Positions 7,875 through 16,924 of a DNA stretch of 30,755 nucleotides are shown piece after piece. The position numbers were made by a program, and so were the translations under genes. The notes beneath the pieces are model-generated. The model had not been told where the DNA came from and did no database searches. It saw only the letters and a program-made list of their open reading frames with translations. Origin of the DNA: Hadarchaeum sp964343275 (lineage in GTDB: Archaea > Hadarchaeota > Hadarchaeia > Hadarchaeales > Hadarchaeaceae); NCBI GenBank assembly GCA_964343275.1, contig CAYFIY010000016.1, forward strand, positions 1-30,755, in the 5' to 3' direction. Each line of letters begins with the position of its first letter. Position 1 is the stretch's first letter.

Positions 7875-9104
7875 ATGAAATTGAGTGACTCGTTCGACCT
7901 AATTATCAGAAATGCATTGGTTTTTGATAAAAATGAGATTATGGATATCGCAATCAAAGATGATAAAATTGCATTGGTTGAAAAAAAAATCAAGTCAGCT
8001 TCCAAAGAAGAGTTTGACGCGGTTGAGAGATTAACCTCTCCTGGTTTTATCGATGCTCACATGCATCTAGATCATGCCTTCATAGGCGAAGATGCAATGT
8101 GTGTTCATCGAACACTTGCCGAGGCAGCAGAAATTTCGGTTGAGAAAAGTAAGGCAATCACTCCAGATAATTTCAAGAGAAACGCCAAGAAGGCAGCAAA
8201 ACTGGCTTTGAGAAAGGGAACCACGGCATTGAGAACCAATGTTTCATTGAATCAAATTACAGGTATAACTCCGCTAAAAGCCATACTTGAACTTAAGGAA
8301 GAGTGCTCAACCTGGATGGACATTCAAGTAGTTGCATTTATGACTGAGTTTCCCTTCACCTCATCCGAGGCTGGTGAATCACTCCTGAGACAAGCGATGA
8401 GCTTAGGCGCCGATGTTGTCGGTGGCTTACCTTGGCTTGATCTCAATCCTAAAAAATACCTCGATATTATTTTTAATGTGGCTAGAGATTTTGAAGCCGA
8501 CATCGACCTCCACGTCGATGAGTCCAATAACCCAAAGGACCTAACTTTAGGAATTTACGCAGAGAAAGCCTTAAAGGAAGGATATCAGGGGAGGGTGACG
8601 GCGGGCCACTGTTGCTCGCTTTCGGCCGTTAGCGACGAGGTCGCAAAAGGTGTCACTGAAAAAGTACTGGGCGCCAAAATGAACATCGTTGCAAATCCGT
8701 TCGATAATCTCTACCTCTGGGGGGAAGATGAGAGACCCGAGGGAGTAACTCGTGTAGGTGATCTTTTGGATGCTGGTGTAAACGTGATCTACGCGACTGA
8801 TAGCACTAGAGATGTGTTTGATCCTCTGGCTAATGCAGATATGTTGTTAGCAGGCCTTTTTTTGGCTTATCTCACGCAACTCGACGGAAAAGATTCATTA
8901 AAAACCATTTTCAAGATGGGAACTTCTGGTGCTGCTAAAGCCACTAGGATCATTCAAAACTATGGAATCAATCCGGGCGGGAAGGCAGATTTGATGATAC
9001 TCGATGCCGAAAACCCACGAGAGGCAATAATCGAACAAGCCAAGAGATTATATGTTGTTAAAAACGGAAAAATAGTCGTTAAAAATGGAAACTTGACATT
9101 TTGA
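7875..9104 (+). CDS. Cytosine deaminase / AtzC-type amidohydrolase
   Basis: A 409-residue protein close to the CodA/AtzC group. Landmarks in order: SPGFIDAHMHLDHAF (HxH metal ligands), ALKAxLE-like ITPLKAILELKEE, GADVVGGLPW, IDLHVDESNNP (His and the general acid/base Glu), VTAGHCCSLSAVS (His), and YATDSTRDVFDPL (metal Asp). The last segment is more like AtzC and other TDxxRD proteins than CodA (GHDDVFDP), so it may act on an N-substituted ring and release an amine. A GGTGAT site at 7871-7876 sits four bases before an in-frame TTG at 7881, so translation may start there; I give the ATG at 7875. A 282-base gap separates it from the preceding amidohydrolase, so it may have its own promoter. Substrate unproven. 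Confidence 0.82.
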   Translation: MKLSDSFDLIIRNALVFDKNEIMDIAIKDDKIALVEKKIKSASKEEFDAVERLTSPGFIDAHMHLDHAFIGEDAMCVHRTLAEAAEISVEKSKAITPDNFKRNAKKAAKLALRKGTTALRTNVSLNQITGITPLKAILELKEECSTWMDIQVVAFMTEFPFTSSEAGESLLRQAMSLGADVVGGLPWLDLNPKKYLDIIFNVARDFEADIDLHVDESNNPKDLTLGIYAEKALKEGYQGRVTAGHCCSLSAVSDEVAKGVTEKVLGAKMNIVANPFDNLYLWGEDERPEGVTRVGDLLDAGVNVIYATDSTRDVFDPLANADMLLAGLFLAYLTQLDGKDSLKTIFKMGTSGAAKATRIIQNYGINPGGKADLMILDAENPREAIIEQAKRLYVVKNGKIVVKNGNLTF

Positions 9105-9191
9105 TATCACTACCAGTTTCAGATCATGCTTCGCCATCGTTAACTTCGAAAATTAATTAACATAGCGGTATTTTTGTCCCGACAGAAGCCT

Positions 9192-10588
9192 TCAACTAGA
9201 ATCCTCCGAAGACTCTACAGGCAGTCCAAATTCTTCCAATTCCTTTGTCACTTTCTCATAAATGTTCAACCATCCCTTGGTCGGTTGTAGCGTTTTAAGA
9301 TCAAAACACTCAGTAAACGATTTTCCTTTTGGCGGGCTTGTAAGCTGGCTTTCATATTTTGGTATAAGATTATTGACGATCTCATTTGCATCAGTACGCT
9401 TCATTCCACATGCGGATTTGCATACTTCGCCTGTGAATTTGCTTTCCAACCCACTGACATAATCACGATATTTACCACCCCCCGAACGGACACCCAAGGC
9501 AACAGATAATCCAGAAACAGCACAGTTAATTGCACCAGTAGCTCCCTCTTGTAAAATCATGCTTGTGAACGGCCCGGCTACTGGATTGATCATTCCTATT
9601 ATAAGCAGGTGGGTATTTCTGCTGACGGCTTGCCATACCATGCTGCTCGACCACACGGCATCTCTCCCGCAGTTGCCGTTATATCTGATGTCAAAAATAC
9701 TGGACTCAATAGTTTTGGCTTGATGTACGGGTACTTGTAGCACAGCTGCCGCAATGGAGGTTATTGCCGCCCCTTCAGGGGGTCCGGGATAACCTCCGAT
9801 CATGGAAACATATCCAGAATGGCTGAAAGATCCACAGTTCAAAAAGTGTGCGACCTTGTGCAGTAATGTATAATCTGTTTTCAGTTCGGCTGGAGTGAGA
9901 ACCACGTTAATTTCCATTTGAGGATCTCCTCCTTCAGGAACGCCGTACCCACCAAAATTTCCGTATTCCGTCGGGCTGGTGCTCCCACCGCGAATCGGAA
10001 TGCCGGTTCTCTGGGCCCTCCTGGCTGCTTCCCTCTGCAGAACAGCTTCAAGTTTCCCTCCAATGGTCTCGTAGGGCGTGCCGGATTTCAGGGGCCTGCC
10101 CTGAACGGTCTCCAGACTTGGAGGTATAACTGCATCTAATACTTTGTATTGCATAGCGCTCTGAGTGATGGGATGTAAAGATTCTCACTGTCAGGGTGAC
10201 CGAACGGGCCAATCCATGTGGTTAGTATTTTATTGTCTTCCGGAATCCTTTTTCTTATCAGGAAGCAGTCTGAATCACGTCCTCGGGATATCTCCCTTGG
10301 ATTATTTTTTAAACAATCCCTGAGCTCCAAATCAGTAAACTTGATAATTCTTTTGGTAGTCATGCAGTACATACCGGTGTCGACCGCGAGGTCAAATCCG
10401 GCCTTCCAGAAGCTGTCCGCCAAACCATCGTCGCTGTTTATAGTACTCTCCGGGGAACATGTGTTTTTTAGCCCATACTCCTTGAGCTTCTCCTTCACCT
10501 TTGTAGAAATTATTTTCATGTCCCATTCCTTGAGCTCGCAGATCGAACCAGAATTGGCTCTATCCAGAACATCGATAAACGGGATTAA
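9192..10588 (-). pseudogene. MtmB-like methylamine methyltransferase, frameshifted and without a start codon
   Basis: Two adjacent reading frames together make one MtmB-family protein of about 465 residues. The 5' part reads from FIDVLDRANSGSIC through IPSLRAL; the 3' part continues MQYKVLDAVIPPSLETV to the C-terminus with KGKSFTECFDLKTL. Comparison with the copies at 28716 and 30150 needs one extra base near 10148-10150, so a single-base deletion is likely. At the 5' end the codon aligned with the TTG start of the third copy is TTA, directly after TGA and a GGTG site, so the start also looks lost. An internal ATG at 10519 could only make a shortened N-terminal piece. The pyrrolysine site is Arg (CGC at 9990-9992). 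It is convergent with the cytosine deaminase-like gene. A sequencing error could explain the frameshift but not the start. Confidence 0.85.
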
Positions 10589-10807
10589 TCAAACACCCCC
10601 CAGATTAACATTATGTCTTTCCATTTTATTCCCAGTTTCCATCGAATCCTAATCAGACGTATCGATTTATTATTTTAATATAAACTATATTAGAATCGGT
10701 GGCTTTCCGTAAACACTATTTGAATCTTATCCGACTTTTAAATCTTTTCCATGTTTTTACTCAACTTGCAATCAGGAACTGGAGCAGACTTGCTATTTTC
10801 AAAACAA
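10589..10807. other. Intergenic region between nadE and the broken mtmB-like gene
   Basis: AT-rich, with a TATA-like stretch on the minus strand (TTTATATTAAAATAAT, about 10668-10683) that may have driven the broken gene. T-rich tracts on the minus strand after the nadE stop could end the shikimate operon transcript. No gene seen. Confidence 0.3.
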
Positions 10808-11626
10808 CTAACGCTTTGGTATATCTGGTGATCTCAGCTTATGCGATATTTTATGCTCTCTATCGATGAAGCTCTCGACCTTTTTTAAATTGATGTTAAT
10901 TGTTTCCGCGATTATCGGTGCTTTCAAGCCAAGGTCAAGCCCGGCGAAAATCATGTCGAGTTTTTTATATCTAATTCCCAGTTCTTTCTCGTCCGTCTGG
11001 CCATTCCATAGACCAGCTGTTGGAGTCTTTTCTATAATTTCGCGGGGTAGCTTAAGATATCTGGCCAGCTTTATTACTTGAGTTTTGTAAAGCGATCCAA
11101 GTGGGAGCAAATCCACGGCTCCGTCTCCGTATTTTGTAAAATACCCGGTCCTAAGTTCGCTCCTGTTGCCACTGCCAATGACCAACCTGTTCAAGAGATT
11201 GGCGTAGTAATAAACTATGCACATTCGAATTCTTGGTCGGGTGTTTGCACTGGATAATACTTCATCGGCCTTGTAATCAGATATGCCGTGAAAGATTTTG
11301 TTGACAACTGGTGTTATATCCACTAATCTGAAATCTATGTCTAGATCATTGGCTATTCTGCGGGCATGGTTCACATCATTAGGAGATGTTATTTTGGCCT
11401 CGGGCATTGAAATACCAAGAACATTTCTCGGGCCAATGGCATTCGCGCATATAGTCGCTGCTACCGATGAGTCTACGCCGCCGCTTAGCCCCAACACTAC
11501 ACCCTTAACACCAGATTTCTTGACTCGCTCTTTGACAAAGGCAGTCAGCTTTCGCTCGCCCACGACCAAATCAATCTTTAGCGCATTTTCTATTTTCTTA
11601 AATACACTCTTATATGCCATTTTCAT
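10808..11626 (-). CDS. nadE: NH3-dependent NAD+ synthetase
   Basis: A 272-residue N-type ATP pyrophosphatase that amidates deamido-NAD+ with ammonia, the last step of NAD synthesis, in the cytoplasm. The PP-loop is VLGLSGGVDSSVAATI (about residues 43-58). Later family motifs are GSGNRSELRTGYFTKYGDGA and KTPTAGLWNGQTDE. There is no glutaminase domain, as usual for the archaeal short form. It is the last gene of the shikimate operon, two bases after the pheA stop; a second ATG six bases further in (11620) is an alternative start. Its stop is TAG. Joining nadE to aromatic amino acid genes has no obvious metabolic reason; it may simply share the promoter. Confidence 0.95.
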   Translation of the reverse strand: MKMAYKSVFKKIENALKIDLVVGERKLTAFVKERVKKSGVKGVVLGLSGGVDSSVAATICANAIGPRNVLGISMPEAKITSPNDVNHARRIANDLDIDFRLVDITPVVNKIFHGISDYKADEVLSSANTRPRIRMCIVYYYANLLNRLVIGSGNRSELRTGYFTKYGDGAVDLLPLGSLYKTQVIKLARYLKLPREIIEKTPTAGLWNGQTDEKELGIRYKKLDMIFAGLDLGLKAPIIAETININLKKVESFIDREHKISHKLRSPDIPKR

Positions 11627-11628
11627 AC

Positions 11629-12453
11629 CTAGAATTTTTTTGGGTAAGAGCCGATGATTTTTAGCATGGCGGTCTTCTTCTTAATTTCCTTCAGGACATC
11701 ACTAATCTCCTTATCTCTTCGGTGCCCCACGAAATCTATGAAGAAGAAATATTCCCCTAGCGCCCGTTTTGAGGGACGAGATTCTATCTTTGTGAGATTT
11801 ATTTTTCTGGAAGCAAATACACCCAATATCTCATGGAGTATTCCTGGCCTGTCCACTTTGGTGTAAAAAACTATGGATGTTTTGTCAGTTCCTGTCCTTC
11901 TATTATCATTCTTTGCAATATGCAGAAAACGAGTTATATTCTTTTCCCCACTCTGAATATTGTCGTGTAAAATTTCCAACCCATATAGTTCGACAAGATT
12001 ATTTGGTCCAATTGCTGCCATATGCAACTTTTTGGTCTTACTCACCTGCTCCGCAGCTTTTGCCGTGCTTGCCATATCAATAAGCTCTGCGTCTGGAATT
12101 TTCTTTCTCAGAAAACCTCGGCATTGCGCTAGGGCTTGTGGATGCGAGAGGACGTGGGTTACATTTTCGATTTTTGTCCCCTTAATCGCCAGCAGTGCAT
12201 GTGATACTTGGCTAACTATCTCTCCCTTGATTTTTATATTTCCCCAAGTTAGTGCATCCAGAGCCTCTCCTACCGAACCTTCTCGCAAGCTCTCGATGGG
12301 CATTATGCCTCCATCCACACTTCCCCGTCCCACGGCCTTTACTACGTCAGTTATTGTGTGGTAGCGCACTAATTCAAATCCTGACTTGAATTGGGCGTAG
12401 GCTGTCAATTCGCTGTATGTACCTTTCGGACCTAGTACTCCAATCTTCTTCAT
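11629..12453 (-). CDS. pheA: Prephenate dehydratase with ACT domain
   Basis: A 274-residue enzyme converting prephenate to phenylpyruvate in phenylalanine synthesis. The catalytic domain starts at once with IGVLGPKGTYSE and contains the key TRF motif in NITRFLHIAK (about residues 174-183). The C-terminal ACT domain (TSIVFYTKVDRPGILHEIL, then KIESRPSK) is the phenylalanine-sensing part, so allosteric feedback is expected. No chorismate mutase domain is fused, so that activity must come from elsewhere. The ATG overlaps the tyrA stop as ATGA, indicating coupled translation. Confidence 0.95.
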   Translation of the reverse strand: MKKIGVLGPKGTYSELTAYAQFKSGFELVRYHTITDVVKAVGRGSVDGGIMPIESLREGSVGEALDALTWGNIKIKGEIVSQVSHALLAIKGTKIENVTHVLSHPQALAQCRGFLRKKIPDAELIDMASTAKAAEQVSKTKKLHMAAIGPNNLVELYGLEILHDNIQSGEKNITRFLHIAKNDNRRTGTDKTSIVFYTKVDRPGILHEILGVFASRKINLTKIESRPSKRALGEYFFFIDFVGHRRDKEISDVLKEIKKKTAMLKIIGSYPKKF

Positions 12454-13304
12454 ACGATCTCCTCAAACTGACTGTAAACGATATTGTATGCAAGTCTGGC
12501 CTCGTGCGTGCCAATTCCTTTCAAGGCGTCACAGAATACCTTTTCGACGCTCTTGGCCTCACCTGTTTTGAAGGCTAAATGTAGCGAGCGAGACGACTCG
12601 ATAAACGATTTTCTAACATTCTTGGAAAATTTGTTGTGCGCCTGAATTTCACTGAAAACTTTTGCATTTCCTGCGAGAATTGCCTTGGATAAATTAGTCA
12701 ATGCATCAGACATTGGAGTGCGAAGCTTTGCATATTTCTTATTTAACTTGATCGATTTCAAATAATGGACATACGAGATAAGCACGAAATGAGTCATGCA
12801 CTGTATTATCGCCATGACTCGATCATGCGTATCCGCGTCCATCTCCGTTATTCGCGCCCCGCTTCTTTTAAATATTTTCTTTAATTCCCAATAACGTTTG
12901 CCAGGTTTGACTGGTACAACGACTACATCTTTATCTCTAATGGTGACCGCTCGGGGCCCGAAGAGAGGATGAAATGATACCAACTCTATTTTGGCGTCTA
13001 TTTTCTGCATGGCTTCCACGACATCTGACTTAACAGAGGCCAAATCGGTCAATAATGTACCTGGTCTGGCATTTTTTGCGAGGCGTTTCAAGATAGAAGG
13101 TGTTTTGGAAATTGGCACGGCCACTACAATCAAATCAGACCGTCGCGTAGCTTTTATAATGGGCTCGGCGCTGATCCTTAATTCTGAAGCCACCTTCTTT
13201 GCCTTCACCTTGTTTATGTCAGAGATTGTGACCCTACCTAGCTTTTTAGCGAATTCTGCGAACCACTTCCCCATATCTCCGGCTCCTATAATGGCGACCT
13301 TCAT
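12450..13304 (-). CDS. tyrA: Prephenate dehydrogenase
   Basis: A 284-residue protein with an N-terminal Rossmann fold (VAIIGAGDMGKWFAEFA) and the TyrA landmarks SFHPLFGP and DADTHDRVMAIIQCMTHF, which carry the catalytic and substrate-binding His residues. It oxidatively decarboxylates prephenate to 4-hydroxyphenylpyruvate. The helical C-terminal dimerization domain is complete. There is no fused chorismate mutase or ACT domain. It overlaps both aroE upstream and pheA downstream by four bases (ATGA), so the three genes are translationally coupled. Confidence 0.93.
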   Translation of the reverse strand: MKVAIIGAGDMGKWFAEFAKKLGRVTISDINKVKAKKVASELRISAEPIIKATRRSDLIVVAVPISKTPSILKRLAKNARPGTLLTDLASVKSDVVEAMQKIDAKIELVSFHPLFGPRAVTIRDKDVVVVPVKPGKRYWELKKIFKRSGARITEMDADTHDRVMAIIQCMTHFVLISYVHYLKSIKLNKKYAKLRTPMSDALTNLSKAILAGNAKVFSEIQAHNKFSKNVRKSFIESSRSLHLAFKTGEAKSVEKVFCDALKGIGTHEARLAYNIVYSQFEEIV

Positions 13305-14155
13305 TTCTTCCGTCTCCTGAGTTCATTTTTGGCGGCAGCAGCCATAACCTTGATTGGTGGTTGTCTATTAGTCCATATCTTGAATGCGAGAGCCGCTTGT
13401 TGCAAGAGCATTCCTAGTCCATCAACAGTTTCGGCTCCAGCTCGCTGTGCTTCCCTTAATAAGCTTGTCTTGAGCGGCTTGTACACTATATCGTGTACCA
13501 CCATTTCAGGATGCATCATTTCTGAAGTTACCAAAGTTTGATTTCCTTTTTGGGACATCCCAACCGATGTGGCGTTAATCAGGACATCCATTTTTTCGAG
13601 GGTCTTCTTTAATAGCGTTCTATTCATTTGAATTGGCTTTACGTTTACCTTTAGCTTTCGTTCAATTTCCGAAGCAAGCGTTCTTGTCCTGGCGGTAGTC
13701 CTATTAGCGATGGTTAGATTGGCACCTGCTCTTGCAATAGAAAAGGCAATGGCTCGCGCAGCACCACCAGCGCCAAGGAGTAGTACCCGCTTCCCCTTAA
13801 TTTTTCCAATTTTTTCCTCCAGTGCCTTTAGCGCGCCGTCGCCATCAGTATTAAATCCTACCAGCTTCCCTCGTTGGTTCTCCACCGTGTTCACAGCGCC
13901 AGTAGCAAGAGCAGAGGCGTCTAGTCCGTCCAAAAGCCGCATTATGGGTATCTTGTGCGGAATTGTGATATTCAGACCTGCAATACCTATAGTTCTAATA
14001 CCGTTGATGGCGTCAGCGAGGAACCTTTTGGGTACTGTTGTTGCAACATATACGTAGTTAAGTCCTAATTCCTTGAATGCTGCGTTGAACATTGCTGGGG
14101 AAAGTGTTCCATCCACAGGATCCCCGATTAACATGAAAAGTTTAACTGTGCACAT
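13301..14155 (-). CDS. aroE: Shikimate dehydrogenase
   Basis: A 284-residue NADPH-dependent enzyme reducing 3-dehydroshikimate to shikimate. Substrate-domain motifs are PVDGTLSPAMFNAAF and GLNITIPHKIPIM, where Lys is catalytic. NTDGDGAL supplies the Asp partner. The nucleotide-binding loop is LLGAGGAARAIAFS, followed by NRTTAR for NADP phosphate recognition. The ATG follows the aroD stop directly (TAAATG), with GGGAG upstream. Length and motifs are fully typical. Confidence 0.96.
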   Translation of the reverse strand: MCTVKLFMLIGDPVDGTLSPAMFNAAFKELGLNYVYVATTVPKRFLADAINGIRTIGIAGLNITIPHKIPIMRLLDGLDASALATGAVNTVENQRGKLVGFNTDGDGALKALEEKIGKIKGKRVLLLGAGGAARAIAFSIARAGANLTIANRTTARTRTLASEIERKLKVNVKPIQMNRTLLKKTLEKMDVLINATSVGMSQKGNQTLVTSEMMHPEMVVHDIVYKPLKTSLLREAQRAGAETVDGLGMLLQQAALAFKIWTNRQPPIKVMAAAAKNELRRRKK

Positions 14156-14881
14156 TTATATCTCTCCCGGCATCAGGGTACACAATAGTTTTTTTGCTTC
14201 AGCGACTTCGAATTGCCCCGGCGCTGTGGGTTTGCCTACGTTTGCGTAGGTAAATGGGGAGCCCATGAGTGGGGCGATTATCCTGGTGACTCTGCCCACC
14301 TCTCCCATCGCAAAGGCTAACACGGGTACTGAAACTTGGTTTTGCGCTTGGGCTAGAAAATCAAGTATGCGGTGAGAGTCTACTGAGCCTTTAGCAAAAG
14401 TAACTATTTTGACTAGGCCATATCTTGCCGAGGCCATTTTTTTTGCAAAATCAATCAACTTATCCACAGCGGGAGTTTTCGAAAAATCATGATACGAAAT
14501 GATGACAGATACACCCAATCGTTTAGCCTCTGAGATCACTAAATTCCGAAGTTTTTTCGGCGTCGAAAACTCGATATCGACACAAGAAACACCATTTATT
14601 ACGGCATCCAAAATAAAGTCGACGCGCTTTTCTTCAGTACCACGGAAACCGCCACCCTCCCGCTTAGGACGGTTGGTGAAGATGGTTGGGACGTCCGTTG
14701 GAATTAGTTTTTCCCACCCTTTTTTTTCTCGAAGATTATCAAATCTTAGTTCAATTAGGTCAGCCCCCTGTTTAATCGCGCTAAGGATGCCAGTCTCCAC
14801 CTCTTCAAGGTTGAACCCGGTTATCGCACCGCAAATGGCAGGGGTTTTCAGTAGGAACTTTCCGAGCTTCAGCTCGCCCAA
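14156..14881 (-). CDS. aroD: 3-Dehydroquinate dehydratase, type I
   Basis: A 241-residue class I enzyme converting 3-dehydroquinate to 3-dehydroshikimate through a lysine Schiff base. Catalytic residues are visible: IELRFDNL (Glu), SYHDFSKT (His) and LVKIVTFAK (Schiff-base Lys). The end, PTAPGQFEV, is the usual lid loop. It starts with TTG at 14881 preceded by GGAGGT, 14 bases after the stop of DHQ synthase II. It is the third gene of the operon. Confidence 0.96.
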   Translation of the reverse strand: MGELKLGKFLLKTPAICGAITGFNLEEVETGILSAIKQGADLIELRFDNLREKKGWEKLIPTDVPTIFTNRPKREGGGFRGTEEKRVDFILDAVINGVSCVDIEFSTPKKLRNLVISEAKRLGVSVIISYHDFSKTPAVDKLIDFAKKMASARYGLVKIVTFAKGSVDSHRILDFLAQAQNQVSVPVLAFAMGEVGRVTRIIAPLMGSPFTYANVGKPTAPGQFEVAEAKKLLCTLMPGEI

Positions 14882-14895
14882 AGTTATACCTCCAA

Positions 14896-16011
14896 CTATC
14901 TCTCGACCAATGTCTCCTCAACTTTCATTCCGAAGTGTCTTCCGGCTTTCTCGATGTGTATTAAGATTTCATCATTTGGCTTCAGCTTAGCTACCGAGAT
15001 GGGTTTGCCGTCCTTGCAGACTAAATTTACTGTTTCCGCATTCTGAAGAAGCGTCTTGAAAACCTCTCCCCCTGTCTCTGCCTCGACTAAGAGGAGCGGA
15101 CGTCTCTCTATTTTAACTCTACCTACTACTCCAGTTTTACCATCACCATTGTGATTCACTATCAAAACTTCATCTCCCGCTTTCAGCTCGGACATATATT
15201 TCGTCTTGCCATTGGGAAGCCTGATGTAAGCATGCACTGCTCCGGCGTTCACGCGGAAGGGTCTAGTTTCAACGAACTCGCTGGCCAACGTTTCGGAATG
15301 GACCAAAAACATTCCGCTAGCTTGACTTCCAACTAACATACCCTCGCCCATGATCATCAGGGACGTTGTGTCTACACAGGCCCTATCTCCAGAGCCCACC
15401 GGTTTTACCGTTTTTACCGTTGCGGGGACGAATTCGATCCTCTCCAATGCTAAGGACTCGAAAACCGCGATTATCTTTTTTATCTCTGAAATGTCCTGAT
15501 CTTTAGCTTCGAGAAACACCCCAGCAGTGCCAATTTCTAGAGCTTCAGCAGCAATCTTTGCCTCAGTGGCGTTTCTAACTCCAGCTAGAACCCTCACGCC
15601 AGATTGCTGGAGTTCTGCGATCATGTTTTCAAGCGGGATGACTTTCCAGTCCGGAGTCACAGCTATCAAAAAATCAGCAGATTCTGCAGCTTTTACTGCA
15701 GCTTTTTCCATTTCCTTGTTGACCACTTCAACGAGTACGGCTATTTTGTGCCCACCAACGCGCGATTTCTTTACCTGTTTAAAAGTCTCCTCGATATCAC
15801 CAGTTTTTCCAATGTTGAACAAGATGACGCTAACTCCAGGATATTGTTTCTCCCCGGCCACCAATATCGATCCCATTTTTAGGACATCTTGAGCTTCTTC
15901 GGGCTTCACCATTACAGCATCTGCGCCTGCTTCAATAGCTGCCTGAACGATTGGTTTCCTTCGGTTCCATGGTTCGTCCCAGTCTGCCTTGACCCAGAGG
16001 AGCTTGCGCAG
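14896..16011 (-). CDS. 3-Dehydroquinate synthase II, probable CTG start
   Basis: The archaeal (AroB') enzyme, which turns ADH into 3-dehydroquinate with NAD in place of classical DHQ synthase. Clear family motifs are VKPVGSGDRACVDTTSLM, MFLVHSETL, RPFRVNAGAVHAYI and VKIERRPLLLVEAE. The first ATG (15912) would remove about 33 conserved residues. The frame stays open upstream through ADWDEPWNRRKPIVQAAIEA to a CTG at 16011, just after an in-frame TAA, with no ATG, GTG or TTG between. GAGGTGA lies five bases before this CTG and overlaps the upstream gene's stop, so a CTG start with coupled translation gives a full-length protein of 371 residues. Without it the N-terminus would be truncated. Confidence 0.93.
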   Translation of the reverse strand: MRKLLWVKADWDEPWNRRKPIVQAAIEAGADAVMVKPEEAQDVLKMGSILVAGEKQYPGVSVILFNIGKTGDIEETFKQVKKSRVGGHKIAVLVEVVNKEMEKAAVKAAESADFLIAVTPDWKVIPLENMIAELQQSGVRVLAGVRNATEAKIAAEALEIGTAGVFLEAKDQDISEIKKIIAVFESLALERIEFVPATVKTVKPVGSGDRACVDTTSLMIMGEGMLVGSQASGMFLVHSETLASEFVETRPFRVNAGAVHAYIRLPNGKTKYMSELKAGDEVLIVNHNGDGKTGVVGRVKIERRPLLLVEAETGGEVFKTLLQNAETVNLVCKDGKPISVAKLKPNDEILIHIEKAGRHFGMKVEETLVER

Positions 16012-16016
16012 TTAAT

Positions 16017-16808
16017 TCACCTCTTTAGCTCCATCTTTGCCCTGTTGATAGTTACATTATCATGGACTATGCGCGCCAGCGCTCGAGTCATCGCTACAGG
16101 GTTATTATGCTGGAAAATATTTCGTCCGATCGAAACTCCAATGGCACCGGCATTCATGGCTTCTTTGGCCATCTTAAGTACTTCTACGTCTGTAGCCATT
16201 TTTGGACCGCCCGCGATCACGATTGGTACTGGACAGCCACTCACTATCTTATTGAATGATTTCTCATCTCCTGTGTACGTCGTTTTTACGATATCCGCGC
16301 CTAGTTCGGCTCCGACCCTGACTGCGAGTCCCACCAATTCAGGATCGTGCTGGTTTTTTACCTTAGGGCCGCGTGGGTACATCATCGCGAAGAGCGGCAT
16401 ACCCCAAGATGCACAGGTTTCCGCTATGTCCCCTAAGTTCTGCAACTGTTCTGATTCATTGGTCGCCCCCAGATTTACATGAACGGAGACTGCGTCTGCC
16501 CCGAGGGTTATCGCTTCCTCCACACTCGCAATTGGAACCTTAGAATTCTGGTCCGGACTCATTGAAGTGCTTCCCGATGTATGGATAATCAGCCCTAGGT
16601 CTTTCCCGTAGCCACGATGTCCAGAGCGCACTATGCCCTTGTGTAGCACAACTGCGTTAGCGCCTCCATCCGCCACCTTATTTATAGTCGAAGCCATATC
16701 TTCCAAGCCTGCGATGGGCCCCATCGAAAGTCCGTGATCGATTGGTACTATCACTGCACGCTTTGTCTTTCGGCTGATTATCCTCTCAAGCCTGACGCGT
16801 TTTCCCAT
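16017..16808 (-). CDS. 2-Amino-3,7-dideoxy-D-threo-hept-6-ulosonate (ADH) synthase
   Basis: A 263-residue class I aldolase of the DhnA group, the first step of the archaeal aromatic pathway (aspartate semialdehyde plus 6-deoxy-5-ketofructose phosphate). Landmarks: VPIDHGLSMGP (Asp), MMYPRGP (Tyr), DIVKTTYTGD (Schiff-base Lys), VIAGGPK and GVSIGRNIFQ. These match the MJ0400 type more than fructose-bisphosphate aldolase, and the operon context agrees. It is the first gene of the operon. TTG 16817 is an alternative start three codons upstream. Its stop TGA lies within the ribosome-binding site of the next gene. Confidence 0.92.
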   Translation of the reverse strand: MGKRVRLERIISRKTKRAVIVPIDHGLSMGPIAGLEDMASTINKVADGGANAVVLHKGIVRSGHRGYGKDLGLIIHTSGSTSMSPDQNSKVPIASVEEAITLGADAVSVHVNLGATNESEQLQNLGDIAETCASWGMPLFAMMYPRGPKVKNQHDPELVGLAVRVGAELGADIVKTTYTGDEKSFNKIVSGCPVPIVIAGGPKMATDVEVLKMAKEAMNAGAIGVSIGRNIFQHNNPVAMTRALARIVHDNVTINRAKMELKR

Positions 16809-16924
16809 TTCTGACAACCTTTACACCATCCTCGAATGATATTCAATACAATCATTAAAAACGTGTGGGGGCTGAAAAACTATTAAAGGTATCAGTGCTC
16901 CCTTCTCTACTGGAAGGCAGTTCT

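Noticed and set aside
7706..7888. Short plus-strand reading frame before the cytosine deaminase-like gene
   Set aside because: No ribosome-binding site, no family resemblance, and it overlaps the promoter and start of the real gene.
10136..10519. Separate small gene upstream of the MtmB-like reading frame
   Set aside because: Its translation is the N-terminal third of an MtmB-family protein, and the next frame continues it exactly, so it is one frameshifted gene.
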